From: Bacteroidia bacterium
Lineage (GTDB): Bacteria > Bacteroidota > Bacteroidia > Bacteroidales > Azobacteroidaceae
Reading direction: 5' to 3'
DNA: 48,912 nt
Assembly (NCBI GenBank): GCA_025996815.1
Contig: BNTT01000005.1
Coordinates: 1-48,912, forward strand
The notes below the pieces were generated by a model. It saw nothing but the letters and a program-made list of their open reading frames with translations, ran no database searches and was not told the DNA's origin. The translations under genes and the position numbers were made by a program. Positions 1-8,464 of the stretch are shown piece after piece (position 1 is the stretch's first letter; each line of letters starts with the position of its first letter).

Positions 1-856
1 TAAATTGATTTTCAGTCCCTATCTGCACGTTGTATGCCGGTTTTAATTGTCCGTTCATCATGTGGTCTTCTTTCATCCGCATAAAAGTGGCGGCGGGGTC
101 GGTCTTGGAATAACTGTTGCGATTACCTAAGGTTTCAAGTTTTTGTTCGTATTCTTCTAACTTGGGTAAGTACTTGTTTTCTACGGTCTTAATCGCTTTT
201 TCTTCTTCTTTGCTACGGTTTTCTCGATTGATGGCTGCAATGCGCTTTTTCAGTTCTTCGGAATTGATGGGCGTAGGGGGCTCATCATCGGCTTGATTAT
301 CCCCTGCAATGCCTTCTTCCACCTGTTGGAGCACTTGACGTATTTTTTCTTCTAATTTCACTTTGTGTTTTTCAACACTCTTACGCCAAACAAAGGTGTA
401 TTTATTTGCTTTGGATTCTATTTTGGTGCCGTCCACATAAACCACATTTAAACTCAAATGTCCCATCTCCACCAAAAGCGTAATCACCTGTGTAAAAAGT
501 TCATGGATACTCTTTTTCAGATGAGTCGAGCGAAAGCGGTTGATGGTATTATGGTCGGGTATGTGATTGCCGGAAAGCCACATAAACGAAATACTGTCGC
601 GCAAACGGTCTTCGATTTTTCTGCACGAATAAACATTGTTCAAGTAGGCAAACAGAACGATTTTCAACATCATGCGTGGATGGTAAGCACTGCATCCACC
701 GCCTTGATACCCATCCATAATAGAACGAATATCCAAATTATCCACCACTTGATTAACAAGGCGGGCAGGCGAATCCTCCGGAATTTTCTCATCTAACCGC
801 GTCGGGAACAAACTGATTTGTCCTTGACTGTAATCCTTAAATACTACTTTTGCCAT
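1..856 (-). CDS. IS1182-family transposase, 3' end cut by window edge
   Basis: The reading frame starts at the ATG at 856 ([18 protein letters not shown]) and stays open for 285 codons to base 1, so the C-terminal half is missing. It has the conserved N-terminal block of IS1182 transposases ([28 protein letters not shown], split here as [17 protein letters not shown] and [11 protein letters not shown]), followed by [19 protein letters not shown] and the first catalytic Asp in [17 protein letters not shown], then a charged coiled-coil-like stretch. The product would catalyse DDE cut-and-paste movement of its own element. A TACCTTTG promoter box lies just upstream. Multi-copy elements often end contigs, which probably explains the left edge. 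Confidence 0.9.
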   Translation of the reverse strand, partial: MAKVVFKDYSQGQISLFPTRLDEKIPEDSPARLVNQVVDNLDIRSIMDGYQGGGCSAYHPRMMLKIVLFAYLNNVYSCRKIEDRLRDSISFMWLSGNHIPDHNTINRFRSTHLKKSIHELFTQVITLLVEMGHLSLNVVYVDGTKIESKANKYTFVWRKSVEKHKVKLEEKIRQVLQQVEEGIAGDNQADDEPPTPINSEELKKRIAAINRENRSKEEEKAIKTVENKYLPKLEEYEQKLETLGNRNSYSKTDPAATFMRMKEDHMMNGQLKPAYNVQIGTENQF

Positions 857-883
857 AATGCTTATATCTTTGATTTGCAGATG

Positions 884-891
884 CAAAGGTA
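884..891 (-). promoter_or_regulatory. -7 promoter box of the transposase gene
   Basis: Reads TACCTTTG on the minus strand, matching the Bacteroidota sigma-ABfr consensus TAnnTTTG, about 28 bp upstream of the transposase ATG. Confidence 0.55.
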
Positions 892-919
892 CGAAAAATA
901 GGGGAATATTAAATATATA

Positions 920-1076
920 TAAAAATGAGGCTGTCCTTTTGAGACAGCCTCATTGTATTTACGTACAGTAACGGTACCAATCCGTCCTGCGGGTGCCTAT
1001 CCGTAGAAAGACCTCGATATCTTCTCTGTTTCCAGTCCGGGTCACAATTGGCTATGACCTTATCTTTCCGATATCT
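920..1076 (-). ncRNA. Candidate small RNA, about 155 nt, 6S-like at best guess
   Basis: No gene is convincing between the transposase and the lipoprotein, but the stretch has the layout of an independent small RNA gene. A TACCTTTG box lies at 1081-1088 with a possible -33 TTG 20 bp further upstream, and a strong hairpin followed by a U-run ends it at 954-920. Within the transcript a local stem GGTCA/TGACC and a longer-range CCAAT/ATTGG pairing can be drawn. Size and architecture fit the 6S / Bacteroidales-1 class of RNAs, but I cannot confirm the family by eye. A 60-codon frame runs through it and looks like a shadow. The hairpin could instead be an IS terminus. Confidence 0.4.
924..954 (-). 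terminator. Perfect 12-bp hairpin terminator
   Basis: Arms 924-935 and 943-954 are perfectly complementary (AATGAGGCTGTC with GACAGCCTCATT) around a 7-nt loop. On the minus strand the hairpin is followed by TTTTT, as expected of an intrinsic terminator for the small-RNA candidate. GAGGCTGTCTCAAAAG-like sequences also occur at ends of some insertion sequences, so it could be the outer end of the IS. Confidence 0.6.
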
Positions 1077-1080
1077 GCTG

Positions 1081-1088
1081 CAAAGGTA
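1081..1088 (-). promoter_or_regulatory. -7 promoter box of the small-RNA candidate
   Basis: TACCTTTG on the minus strand, with a possible -33 TTG 20 bp upstream. The next coding sequence on this strand is the transposase over 200 bp away, past a terminator, so the box most likely serves an RNA. Confidence 0.5.
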
Positions 1089-1142
1089 CAACTAATTTTT
1101 CAAATACGCAAGCGTTTTTGCGATTTTTTTAATTTCGCTGCA

Positions 1143-2093
1143 TTATTGCTTCTGATACCATCTATTATCCTGCATATTCACAAGATAAATGCGGTCGTGG
1201 AAGGATACAAAAAAGATGGCATTGTTCAGCAAATCGGCATTTGTCCACGTATATTCTTCCGGAACTGCGGATGGGGAATACTTCATTTTGCCTGAATCGT
1301 CCACCTCAATGTAATAATATTCTTTTCCGCCGTTTTCGCCGTCTTCGGTTAGTTCATCGTAACGCCGGTATGTGCCCGGAAGGAAGCCTTCTTTGCCGGA
1401 TATTTTTTCGTAAGCGGCGTGGATATAATAGGTTACATCTTGATTGGTGACACAGAATGCGGCATTCACATCCTCAATCAAATCGGAAACGTGCCTGCGC
1501 CCGCTATAATCTATTACATAATACTCGCAGGTAAGTCGATAGGTCGTATCATCGACTGCACTCAAACTGCCTTCCCAAATATATTTGCCGCTTCCGGCGG
1601 TCAGTGTTTGTTTATAATTGCCGTCGCTATAAACTATTTCGGTCTGCAATTGATATTGGTCGATGTTGAGATAGGTGCCGGCAGTGAGTGCTGTTCCCTG
1701 CAACACATTCACATATTGCTCGGGCGTTGCTGTTGTCGTTGCCGCGTCCGATTTGTTTCCCGCACTGTCCACAGCCACCACACTGAAAGTGTATTCCTTG
1801 CCGTTTTCCAATCCTTCTATTCGTTTGCCGGATTCATTGGCAACGATTTCCGATTTGCCGGCGTAGGCTATTTCAATGTGTTTCAAATCCTTATCGCTTG
1901 GATTTGTCCATTGCAACAGCACGGCTTGATTTTGCGGAACGGCGGTCAATTCTTCAACACGTTGTGGCGGCGTAACGTCTACATCCACATTCACATCTAC
2001 ATCTACATCTACATCCACATTTTCTTTCTCACACGATTGCAGCCCAACACTCATAAAGAGGAAAAGCCCTGCACATTTTAAAATTGTTTTCAT
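1143..2093 (-). CDS. Surface lipoprotein with fibronectin type III-like domain
   Basis: A 316-residue protein with a lipoprotein signal peptide ending in the lipobox LQSC (Cys21), so it is probably anchored in the outer membrane. The Cys is followed by a low-complexity acidic spacer of alternating Val and Asp (residues about 26-40) encoded by hexamer repeats. Next comes an FN3-like domain (residues about 42-128: PPQRVEELTAVPQ, LQWTNPSDKDLKHIEI, YTFSVVAVDSAGNKS). The C-terminal 190 residues are Tyr- and Thr-rich and not recognised. The downstream partner on the same strand is the small-RNA candidate. Function is unknown; such proteins are usually surface binding or structural modules. Confidence 0.8.
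   Translation of the reverse strand: MKTILKCAGLFLFMSVGLQSCEKENVDVDVDVDVNVDVDVTPPQRVEELTAVPQNQAVLLQWTNPSDKDLKHIEIAYAGKSEIVANESGKRIEGLENGKEYTFSVVAVDSAGNKSDAATTTATPEQYVNVLQGTALTAGTYLNIDQYQLQTEIVYSDGNYKQTLTAGSGKYIWEGSLSAVDDTTYRLTCEYYVIDYSGRRHVSDLIEDVNAAFCVTNQDVTYYIHAAYEKISGKEGFLPGTYRRYDELTEDGENGGKEYYYIEVDDSGKMKYSPSAVPEEYTWTNADLLNNAIFFVSFHDRIYLVNMQDNRWYQKQ
1975..2022. repeat. Hexamer tandem repeat inside lipoprotein gene
   Basis: Eight consecutive 6-bp units of form ACRTYY (mostly ACATCT/ACATCC on the plus strand) encode the alternating Val-Asp spacer next to the acylated Cys. Because the unit is 6 bp, changes in copy number alter spacer length without frameshift. Confidence 0.8.
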
Positions 2094-2182
2094 AAAAAAA
2101 TATAATTGTATAAATTAGTGCCTACTCTAAATCAGTTTTCAGCATCCCTGTTTTTATTTTAGATAAATCTCTTTGTGATAAA

Positions 2183-3178
2183 TTACAGCGGTAGCACCAG
2201 ACGGAAGCCTAAGTGGTCGTAGCGGTAGTAGGGATCGTAGTACATGAATTGGCGATTAGACACGCGACAGAACCACGTATAGATGTTGTACCAGCTACCG
2301 CCACGATACACGCGGGACCAACCCGTTGTAGCACCCGTAGGGTTGTTTGCACTTGATGGATAGTCGTCGTCGTCGCGCCAGTCACTGCACCACTCCGATA
2401 CATTACCGCTCATATCGTAAATGCCTAACTCGTTGGGGGCTTTCGTGCCTACAGCATGAGTCGTACTATCGCTATTGTTGCGATTCCACGCCACATCGTC
2501 AAGCGTATTGCTGCCGCTATACTCGTAGTTGTGCGTACTCTGTCCACCCTTAGCTGCATATTCCCACTCTGCCTCAGTGGGCAGGCGATAATTTTTGCTT
2601 GTAGCCGCATTGAGCCGCGAAATAAATTCTTGTGCATCTGTCCAACGCACCATCTCTACCGGCAAATTTTCGCCCTTAAAAGAACTCGGGTTGTCTCTCA
2701 TAATATCCTGCCACTGTTTTTGTGTAACCTCGTATTTTCCAATTTGGAAACTACTGATGGTTACTTCTGTGCCATTGAGTGTGGTGGTGCCACCTTCTAC
2801 GGTTACCATTTCTATTGCTATATCCAAGCGAACAACATCAACTTCGCAGGTAGCCGTTTTGTCGCCTGCTTTTGCCGTGATAGTTACGTTACCGAGGGCT
2901 ACGGTGGTTACTTTGCCGTAGGCATTAACCGTGGCTTTCGCATTGTCGCTGCTGCTCCAAGTGACGGTTTTGTCTTCGGCATCGGCAGGCAATACTTCGG
3001 CAACAAGTGTTGCACTCTCGCCGAAAACGAGTTCAAGCGTGGCTTTGTCTAAACTAATGCTCGCTACGGCAATTTCAGGGACAGGTTCAGGTTCAGGGAC
3101 AGGTTCAGGGAGAAACGCAGGGTCGTCTTTGCCGCAAGAGGTGAACACAGTGCTTGCCGTGCCCATTGCGAGCAGCAA
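2183..3178 (-). CDS. Lipoprotein with BIG2 and formylglycine-generating-enzyme-like domains; 5' end frameshifted
   Basis: The readable frame starts at a TTG (3178) inside a signal peptide and meets a lipobox-like FTSC. A spacer of Pro-Glu-Val repeats is followed by a BIG2 immunoglobulin-like domain (about residues 40-117: SISLDKATLELVFGES, VTWSSSDNAKATVN). The C-terminal half is an FGE-sulfatase/SUMF1-type domain (FQIGKYEVTQKQW, YRLPTEAEWEYAAKGG, GNVSEWCSDW, YRGGSWYN, LGFRLV). In non-enzymatic relatives this fold works as a surface C-lectin-like binding module. A good signal-peptide start, MKTKKIHSIF, lies at 3212 but in another frame; losing one T from the 7-T run at 3187-3181 would join the two. 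Confidence 0.8.
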   Translation of the reverse strand: MLLAMGTASTVFTSCGKDDPAFLPEPVPEPEPVPEIAVASISLDKATLELVFGESATLVAEVLPADAEDKTVTWSSSDNAKATVNAYGKVTTVALGNVTITAKAGDKTATCEVDVVRLDIAIEMVTVEGGTTTLNGTEVTISSFQIGKYEVTQKQWQDIMRDNPSSFKGENLPVEMVRWTDAQEFISRLNAATSKNYRLPTEAEWEYAAKGGQSTHNYEYSGSNTLDDVAWNRNNSDSTTHAVGTKAPNELGIYDMSGNVSEWCSDWRDDDDYPSSANNPTGATTGWSRVYRGGSWYNIYTWFCRVSNRQFMYYDPYYRYDHLGFRLVLPL

Positions 3179-3257
3179 GCAAAAAAATGGAATGAATTTT
3201 CTTTGTTTTCATAATTGAATTTATTTTATTAAAATTAAACATTGCATAATAGTGCTC

Positions 3258-3292
3258 CAAACCTGACAGGTTTTCAAAACCTGTTAGGTTTT
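3258..3292. repeat. Intergenic REP-like palindrome
   Basis: Near-perfect palindrome with 15-bp arms (AACCTGACAGGTTTT against AAAACCTGTTAGGTT, one mismatch) between two divergently transcribed genes. It therefore cannot be a simple terminator for either. Similar AACCTG-ACAGGTT palindromes are widespread in Bacteroidota intergenic DNA. Confidence 0.65.
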
Positions 3293-3538
3293 TCAACCGG
3301 CAAAAGCCACCTTTTTTGAAGACAACATCTGCTTGTTTTTATAAATAAAAATGCGTATTTTTTACGCCTGCGCGAATGTGTGTGTGTAACAAAATAATCA
3401 AGACCACCAACTATTTGGCAGTTAAACTTTGTTAAATTTTCTCTGTTTTTTGTGCACACATTCATAATTTTTTCTTTATTTTGACCGCAAAGGTAAAACT
3501 TATTTTTCAATTGTGCAAATTTTTTCACTTTTTTGTCG

Positions 3539-3546
3539 TACCTTTG
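3539..3546 (+). promoter_or_regulatory. -7 promoter box of pyk
   Basis: TACCTTTG, 25 bp upstream of the pyk ATG, giving a leader of about 20 nt. The preceding 3300-3538 holds no gene. Confidence 0.6.
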
Positions 3547-3571
3547 TATCCTGATTTAAGGCAAATATGAT

Positions 3572-5017
3572 ATGTTAAAACAAACAAAGATAGTAGCCAC
3601 AGTTTCCGACAAACGGTGCGATGTGGATTTTATGCGCGATTTATTTGAGGCGGGGATGAATGTGGTGCGGATGAATTCTGCCCATCTCGCTCAGGAGGGG
3701 TTCGACAAAATTGTTGCGAGCGTGCGTGCCGTGTCTAACCGCATCGGCATTTTGATGGACACCAAAGGTCCCGAAGTGCGCACCACGGCGTGCGACGAAT
3801 CTATCGCGTTCAAAACGGGCGATATTTTGAAAATTCAGGGGGCACCCGACCAAAAAACGACGAAAGAAATCATCTCGGTCAATTATGCCAACCTCACGCA
3901 CGACCTGAAAATCGGCGATGTGTTGCTTATCGACGATGGCGAACTCGAATTTAAGGTCATTGGGAAAGACGCTAAATACCTGACTATCGAGGCATTAAAC
4001 GATGCCGTGCTCGGCAGTCGCAAGAGCGTGAACATCCCCGGCGTGCGTATCAGTCTGCCGTCGCTGACGGAAAAAGACCGCACCAATATCCTCTACGCCA
4101 TCGAAAATAAAATCGACTTCATCGCCCATTCGTTTGTGCGCACGAAACAGGACGTGCTGGACATCCAAAAGATTCTGGATGAGCACAATAGCCCCATCAA
4201 AATCATCGCGAAAATCGAAAATCAGGAGGGCGTAGACAATATCGACGAAATCCTGAAAGTGGCTTACGGCATTATGATTGCGCGGGGCGACCTGGGCATC
4301 GAAGTGCCGCAGGAAAAAATCCCCGGCTTGCAGCGCGTGCTGATTCGCAAGTGCATCGCCGTCAAAAAACCGGTGATTGTGGCAACACAGATGCTCCATT
4401 CGATGATTAACAACCCGCGACCCACCCGCGCCGAGGTGACGGACGTTGCCAACGCGATTTATTACCGCACCGATGCCGTTATGTTGAGCGGCGAAACGGC
4501 TTACGGCAAATTCCCCGTGGAGGCTGTGCGCACGATGTCGAACATTGCGCGCGAAGCCGAAAAAACGAAGTTGATGGAAAACGATATTCGCGTGCCATTC
4601 CCCGACGACGATTTGGATGTAACCTCGTTTTTGGCGAAGCAGGCGGTAACATCCAGCACCAAATTGGGCGTAAAAGCCATTGTGACGGATTCTTACTCCG
4701 GTCGCACGGTGCGCAACCTCGCCGCCTTCCGCGGCAAAGCCCCCGTTTTGGCAATCTGCTACAAAGAGGAAACCACCCGCGCCCTGTCGCTCTCCTACGG
4801 CGTGTGGGCGGAATATCAAAAAGAAAACAAAGACGCCATCCAATATCTTTTGGACGCGCTCAACAAACTGCTGAACAAAAAAATGATTGAGCGCACCGAC
4901 CTCGTGGCATACCTCAGCGGCAGTTTGGGCGCAGGCAGCGGCACCTCCTTCCTCGAAATCAACAAGGTGGAGCACATCCTTGCGAGCCAAAAATTTCAAA
5001 CACCGGTGTTTTTTTAG
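3572..5017 (+). CDS. pyk: Pyruvate kinase
   Basis: A 481-residue cytoplasmic glycolytic enzyme converting phosphoenolpyruvate and ADP to pyruvate and ATP; the length is normal for bacterial type. Signature regions are all present: RMNSAH, MDTKGPEVRT near residue 65, IAKIENQEGVDNIDEI with the catalytic Lys-Glu pair, MIARGDLGIEVP, and the MATQML-like block IVATQMLHSMINNPRPTRAEV followed by DAVMLSGETAYGKFPVEAV (here given in parts). The C-terminal alpha/beta domain is intact. Start ATG 3572 sits just downstream of a TACCTTTG promoter. It is followed after 16 bp by an O-methyltransferase gene, probably co-transcribed. Confidence 0.97.
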   Translation: MLKQTKIVATVSDKRCDVDFMRDLFEAGMNVVRMNSAHLAQEGFDKIVASVRAVSNRIGILMDTKGPEVRTTACDESIAFKTGDILKIQGAPDQKTTKEIISVNYANLTHDLKIGDVLLIDDGELEFKVIGKDAKYLTIEALNDAVLGSRKSVNIPGVRISLPSLTEKDRTNILYAIENKIDFIAHSFVRTKQDVLDIQKILDEHNSPIKIIAKIENQEGVDNIDEILKVAYGIMIARGDLGIEVPQEKIPGLQRVLIRKCIAVKKPVIVATQMLHSMINNPRPTRAEVTDVANAIYYRTDAVMLSGETAYGKFPVEAVRTMSNIAREAEKTKLMENDIRVPFPDDDLDVTSFLAKQAVTSSTKLGVKAIVTDSYSGRTVRNLAAFRGKAPVLAICYKEETTRALSLSYGVWAEYQKENKDAIQYLLDALNKLLNKKMIERTDLVAYLSGSLGAGSGTSFLEINKVEHILASQKFQTPVFF

Positions 5018-5033
5018 TTATGAGTTATGAATT

Positions 5034-5717
5034 ATGAGTTTGCTTGATGAGTATATTTTGGCTCATATTGATGCGGAGGGCGACCAATTGGCGCAACTCA
5101 GCCGTGAGGCGCACGTCAATCTGCTGCGTCCGCGTATGATTTCGGGGCATTTGCAGGGGCGGATTCTCAAAATGCTGGTGCGCATGGCACGCCCGAAGCG
5201 CATCTTGGAACTCGGCACCTACACCGGCTATGCCACGCTCTGTTTGGCGGAGGGGTTGGCTGAAAACGGCGAAATCCACACCATTGAAAAAGACGACGAA
5301 ATGGAGGATTTCATTCGCCGCAATTTTGAAAAATCACCATTAAATGCCAAAATTCATCTGCACCTTGGCGATGCGCTCGACGTGCTCCCAACGCTGGAAG
5401 GGACGTTTGATATGGTGTTTATTGATGCCGACAAGCGGTTGTACTGCGAATATTACGACCTGATTTTCGACCGCGTCAATACCGGCGGACTGATTTTGGC
5501 AGACAACACCCTCTGGGACGGCAAGGTGCTCGAATCGCCGCATCAGAGCGACAAACAGACGCAAGGCATCATCGCCTTCAACGAAAAAATCAAGCAGGAC
5601 ATGCGTGTAGAAAAAGTTATCCTGCCGTTGCGGGATGGTTTGACGGTGATTTATAAAACTGCGTCTGCTCTTTGTGCAAAAATGGATGCACAAAGGCGCG
5701 AATTATTGATAGTTTAA
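5034..5717 (+). CDS. Class I SAM-dependent O-methyltransferase (COMT-like)
   Basis: A 227-residue cytoplasmic protein of the catechol/caffeoyl-CoA O-methyltransferase family. Motifs are the SAM-binding LELGTYTGYATLCLAEGL (about residues 62-79), the acidic IEKDDE, FIDADKRLYCEYY with metal-binding Asp residues, and ADNTLWDGKV. The family methylates hydroxyl groups on small aromatic compounds using a divalent metal; the substrate here is unknown. The last about 18 residues (after LTVIYK) extend beyond the usual family end and are encoded by a small inverted repeat (5670-5678 / 5687-5695). ATG 5034 is preceded by repeats of a GTTATGA-like unit. Confidence 0.88.
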   Translation: MSLLDEYILAHIDAEGDQLAQLSREAHVNLLRPRMISGHLQGRILKMLVRMARPKRILELGTYTGYATLCLAEGLAENGEIHTIEKDDEMEDFIRRNFEKSPLNAKIHLHLGDALDVLPTLEGTFDMVFIDADKRLYCEYYDLIFDRVNTGGLILADNTLWDGKVLESPHQSDKQTQGIIAFNEKIKQDMRVEKVILPLRDGLTVIYKTASALCAKMDAQRRELLIV

Positions 5718-5739
5718 TAACAACATTATTTATTTATTT

Positions 5740-7365
5740 ATGAAACAGACTTTTTTGATATTATTCTTTTTCGTAGTGCCAATGAGCACTTTTGCTCAAG
5801 TCATCCATTTGTCAGGAACTGTTCTTGACAAGGAAACGCAACGTCCCATTTCCGGGATTAGCATTCACACAAAAGACAATAAAGCTGGGACAATATCGAC
5901 TGCCAAAGGAAATTTTTCACTGGATATTCCTGCATCCAAAGCAAATAGTTACCTGTATTTCACGGGTGTTGGATACGAACCCTATAGTTTGTTGATTTCA
6001 AAAGCAACTAATCCGCTTTCAATTAAACTGACACCTAAAACATACACTCTGAAAGAGTTTTATGTGATGCCGGATACTTCTTTGATTGCTTTGTTGCGAA
6101 AAGCATACCACAAAATTCCGGAAAATTATCCGGATAGACCTACGCGCTATGAAGGTTTTTATCAAGAAAGTGGTGTCTATAAAGATAGTTTATTGGAACT
6201 TGTGGAGGCGGTGTTATCTGTTTACAAAGAACCATACACAGAGAAAAAGGAGGCTCCGGGGCAAATAGAAGTCTTAAAATCCAGACATAAAGAGTTGCAA
6301 AATATTGGTGGATATAGTTATGGTGGGGCTTTCGACCCGATAGAACGCGATTTTGTATTAAAACGGGGGAAGTATATCAACCCCGAAAAATTTAAAAATT
6401 ACCGCTATACATTTAATGGAATTACGAGTAATAACGAACGGAATTGTTACGAAATTGAGTTTCACTCCAAAGGGAATGAGGATAAAATACGGGGGACTAT
6501 GCTGATAGATGAGGCAACTTTGGCTTATGTGTCTTTCAATGTACACGGACAATTTAAAGGAAACGTGGCATTATCGGCTTTATCTCCACCTCTGATAGAA
6601 TCGAACGAAAATATTGTGTATGAGCAACTAAATGGGAAATGGTATTTGAAGCAAACAACAGTCGATGAAAACTTTTTGTTTCTTAATAAAATCGTATATA
6701 TGAATGGAAGTTTTGTATCAACGAGCTTACAATTAGACTCTGTTCTGCCAATTCCTGTCGAAAAAAGATTAAATTACAGAGACCCAATCTTAAAAAAGAC
6801 AGAAAATTATACTCCAGAAGGTTGGACAGACACTGAAATTCTTGCAAATGAAGACCCCAATCAATTGAATTTTCAGTTCTCGACAGATGAAACTTCTACG
6901 ATTTTTCAACAATCCCCTACCAAAAAACAATCAGCCTCAGAGGTATTTATCACAATACTCTCCAAACTGAAGATGGGCTATGGCGTAATGTATGAGCCTA
7001 ACCTGCAATTATTTGCGTATCAACCTGTTTTGGGCTATCAATTCAATACAAAATGGAGCGCTCTGTGGCAAGCTGCCGCCACTTCCAATAAGTTTGTCGA
7101 AAACAGTTTGGGTGTGGAATTTCGGAAAAATTTAAATACCGCCGGTTACCCCGCCTTTCTTGGCACTTCTCTGTTTATTTCCGAAAGAACATACGCCAGT
7201 GGGTATGACTATTCTATCACCCCTCAACTATCGCTCATTAAACGGACAAGCAAATACTTTACGTTTGAATTTTTTGTAAATTATCCAATTCCCTTTCATT
7301 CGGAAGGTAATTTTAAAAGTTCAAATCGCTATCCAAATTTTGGAATCAGGTTTTATCTATTTTAA
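5740..7365 (+). CDS. Carboxypeptidase-like regulatory domain protein, probable outer-membrane-associated
   Basis: A 541-residue exported protein. A signal peptide (MKQTFLILFFFVVPMSTFAQ) is followed by a CarboxypepD_reg-like beta-sandwich (residues about 24-105: LSGTVLDKETQRPISGISI, STAKGNFSLDIP, LYFTGVGYEPYSL). The middle section (residues about 115-280) resembles Bacteroidota proteins of unknown role that follow this domain, and the C-terminal part ends in an aromatic residue, IRFYLF, typical of outer-membrane beta-barrels. No plug or TonB box is visible, so it is not a classic SusC receptor. Codon use is more AT-rich than its neighbours. Confidence 0.75.
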   Translation: MKQTFLILFFFVVPMSTFAQVIHLSGTVLDKETQRPISGISIHTKDNKAGTISTAKGNFSLDIPASKANSYLYFTGVGYEPYSLLISKATNPLSIKLTPKTYTLKEFYVMPDTSLIALLRKAYHKIPENYPDRPTRYEGFYQESGVYKDSLLELVEAVLSVYKEPYTEKKEAPGQIEVLKSRHKELQNIGGYSYGGAFDPIERDFVLKRGKYINPEKFKNYRYTFNGITSNNERNCYEIEFHSKGNEDKIRGTMLIDEATLAYVSFNVHGQFKGNVALSALSPPLIESNENIVYEQLNGKWYLKQTTVDENFLFLNKIVYMNGSFVSTSLQLDSVLPIPVEKRLNYRDPILKKTENYTPEGWTDTEILANEDPNQLNFQFSTDETSTIFQQSPTKKQSASEVFITILSKLKMGYGVMYEPNLQLFAYQPVLGYQFNTKWSALWQAAATSNKFVENSLGVEFRKNLNTAGYPAFLGTSLFISERTYASGYDYSITPQLSLIKRTSKYFTFEFFVNYPIPFHSEGNFKSSNRYPNFGIRFYLF

Positions 7366-7448
7366 ACAGGATGGCAATCTTCTTAATCTTATGAATCTTA
7401 TGAAAATCAAGGTTCAGACATGAATTTGCAATGCTCACATAAAATGCG

Positions 7449-7456
7449 TAAATTTG
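7449..7456 (+). promoter_or_regulatory. -7 promoter box of the M28 gene
   Basis: TAAATTTG 23 bp upstream of the ATG at 7479, a variant of TAnnTTTG. Confidence 0.45.
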
Positions 7457-7478
7457 CACCTCTTTTAATCGCATTTGT

Positions 7479-8459
7479 ATGAAAAATCTTGTTTTTGTTG
7501 GAATAATTCTGCTTTTTGGCTGTGCGGGCAAACCCCATTCGCAGTTGTCCGCTTCGTCTGAGCAGTCCGAAGCCCTGCGCGTGCCCGCGTTTAATGCCGA
7601 CAGTGCCTACGCCTATACTGCCGCGCAGGTTGCATTTGGTCCGAGGGTGCCCGCGACGGCGGCACATCAACGTTGCGGCGACTATTTTGTGGCTGCAATG
7701 GGGCGGTTGGGGGCAACGATAACCCAGCAGGAGGCGACTGTGACGACGTATGACCGGCAGACGATTCCGTTGCGCAATATCATCGCGGCGTTTCAACCGG
7801 ACAAGCCGACGCGTGTGTTGCTGTGCGCTCATTGGGATTCGCGTCCGTTTGCCGACCGAGATGCGAATCCGCAAAATCACCGGCGGGCGATTGATGGTGC
7901 CAACGACGGTGCCGGTGCGTGCGGCGTGCTGCTGGAAATTGCCCGCCAAATTGCGTTGCAAGCACCGAATGTGGGCATCGACATCATCTTTTTTGATGCG
8001 GAGGACTGGGGGCAACCGGCATTCGACACGCGCCGCTCCGGCGATTCCGGCTACTGTCTCGGCTCAACCTATTGGGCAAATCATCCGCATACACCGAACT
8101 ACAAGGCGCAATATGGCATCTTGCTGGATATGGTGAGTGCCCGCGGCGCACGTTTCTTCAAGGAGCAAAGTTCGGTGTATTATGCCAATAACATCGTCAA
8201 AAAAGTGTGGGAAACGGCGCAATCGCTGGGCTACGGCGACTATTTTGTGGAACAAACAGGCATAGGCTGCGACGACGACCACATCCCCATCAATCAAATC
8301 CGCAAAATCCCCTGCATCGACATCATCGAGAACGACCCCAACGCCCCAAAGGGCTTTGGCGACTATTGGCACACGCTGGACGACACGATGGACGCCGTCA
8401 GCCGGGAAACGATGAAGGCGGTGGGGCAAACGCTGCTGCAAATAATTTATAATTCTTAA
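7479..8459 (+). CDS. M28-family lipoprotein, glutaminyl-peptide cyclotransferase-like
   Basis: A 326-residue protein with a lipobox (LLFGC, Cys15), so envelope-anchored. The zinc-peptidase M28 fold is shown by CAHWDSRP (His118), DGANDGAG (Asp143), FFDAEDWG (Glu175), LLDMV (Asp217) and DYWHTLDDTMD (His298), which fit the metal ligands and catalytic acids of the family. The overall pattern is closest to glutaminyl cyclases, which convert N-terminal Gln to pyroglutamate on exported proteins; in T9SS bacteria many exported proteins gain an N-terminal pyroglutamate, so this role is plausible. An aminopeptidase role cannot be excluded. lpdA follows after 5 bp. Confidence 0.87.
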   Translation: MKNLVFVGIILLFGCAGKPHSQLSASSEQSEALRVPAFNADSAYAYTAAQVAFGPRVPATAAHQRCGDYFVAAMGRLGATITQQEATVTTYDRQTIPLRNIIAAFQPDKPTRVLLCAHWDSRPFADRDANPQNHRRAIDGANDGAGACGVLLEIARQIALQAPNVGIDIIFFDAEDWGQPAFDTRRSGDSGYCLGSTYWANHPHTPNYKAQYGILLDMVSARGARFFKEQSSVYYANNIVKKVWETAQSLGYGDYFVEQTGIGCDDDHIPINQIRKIPCIDIIENDPNAPKGFGDYWHTLDDTMDAVSRETMKAVGQTLLQIIYNS

Positions 8460-8464
8460 TAATT

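Noticed and set aside
458..796. 112-codon plus-strand frame at the left end
   Set aside because: It is antisense to the IS1182 transposase and has no motif of its own.
3995..4999. 334-codon frame antisense to pyk, and a similar 339-codon frame at 28676-29695 antisense to the S9 gene
   Set aside because: Both are His/Val/Arg-rich shadow translations of conserved genes with no recognisable domains.
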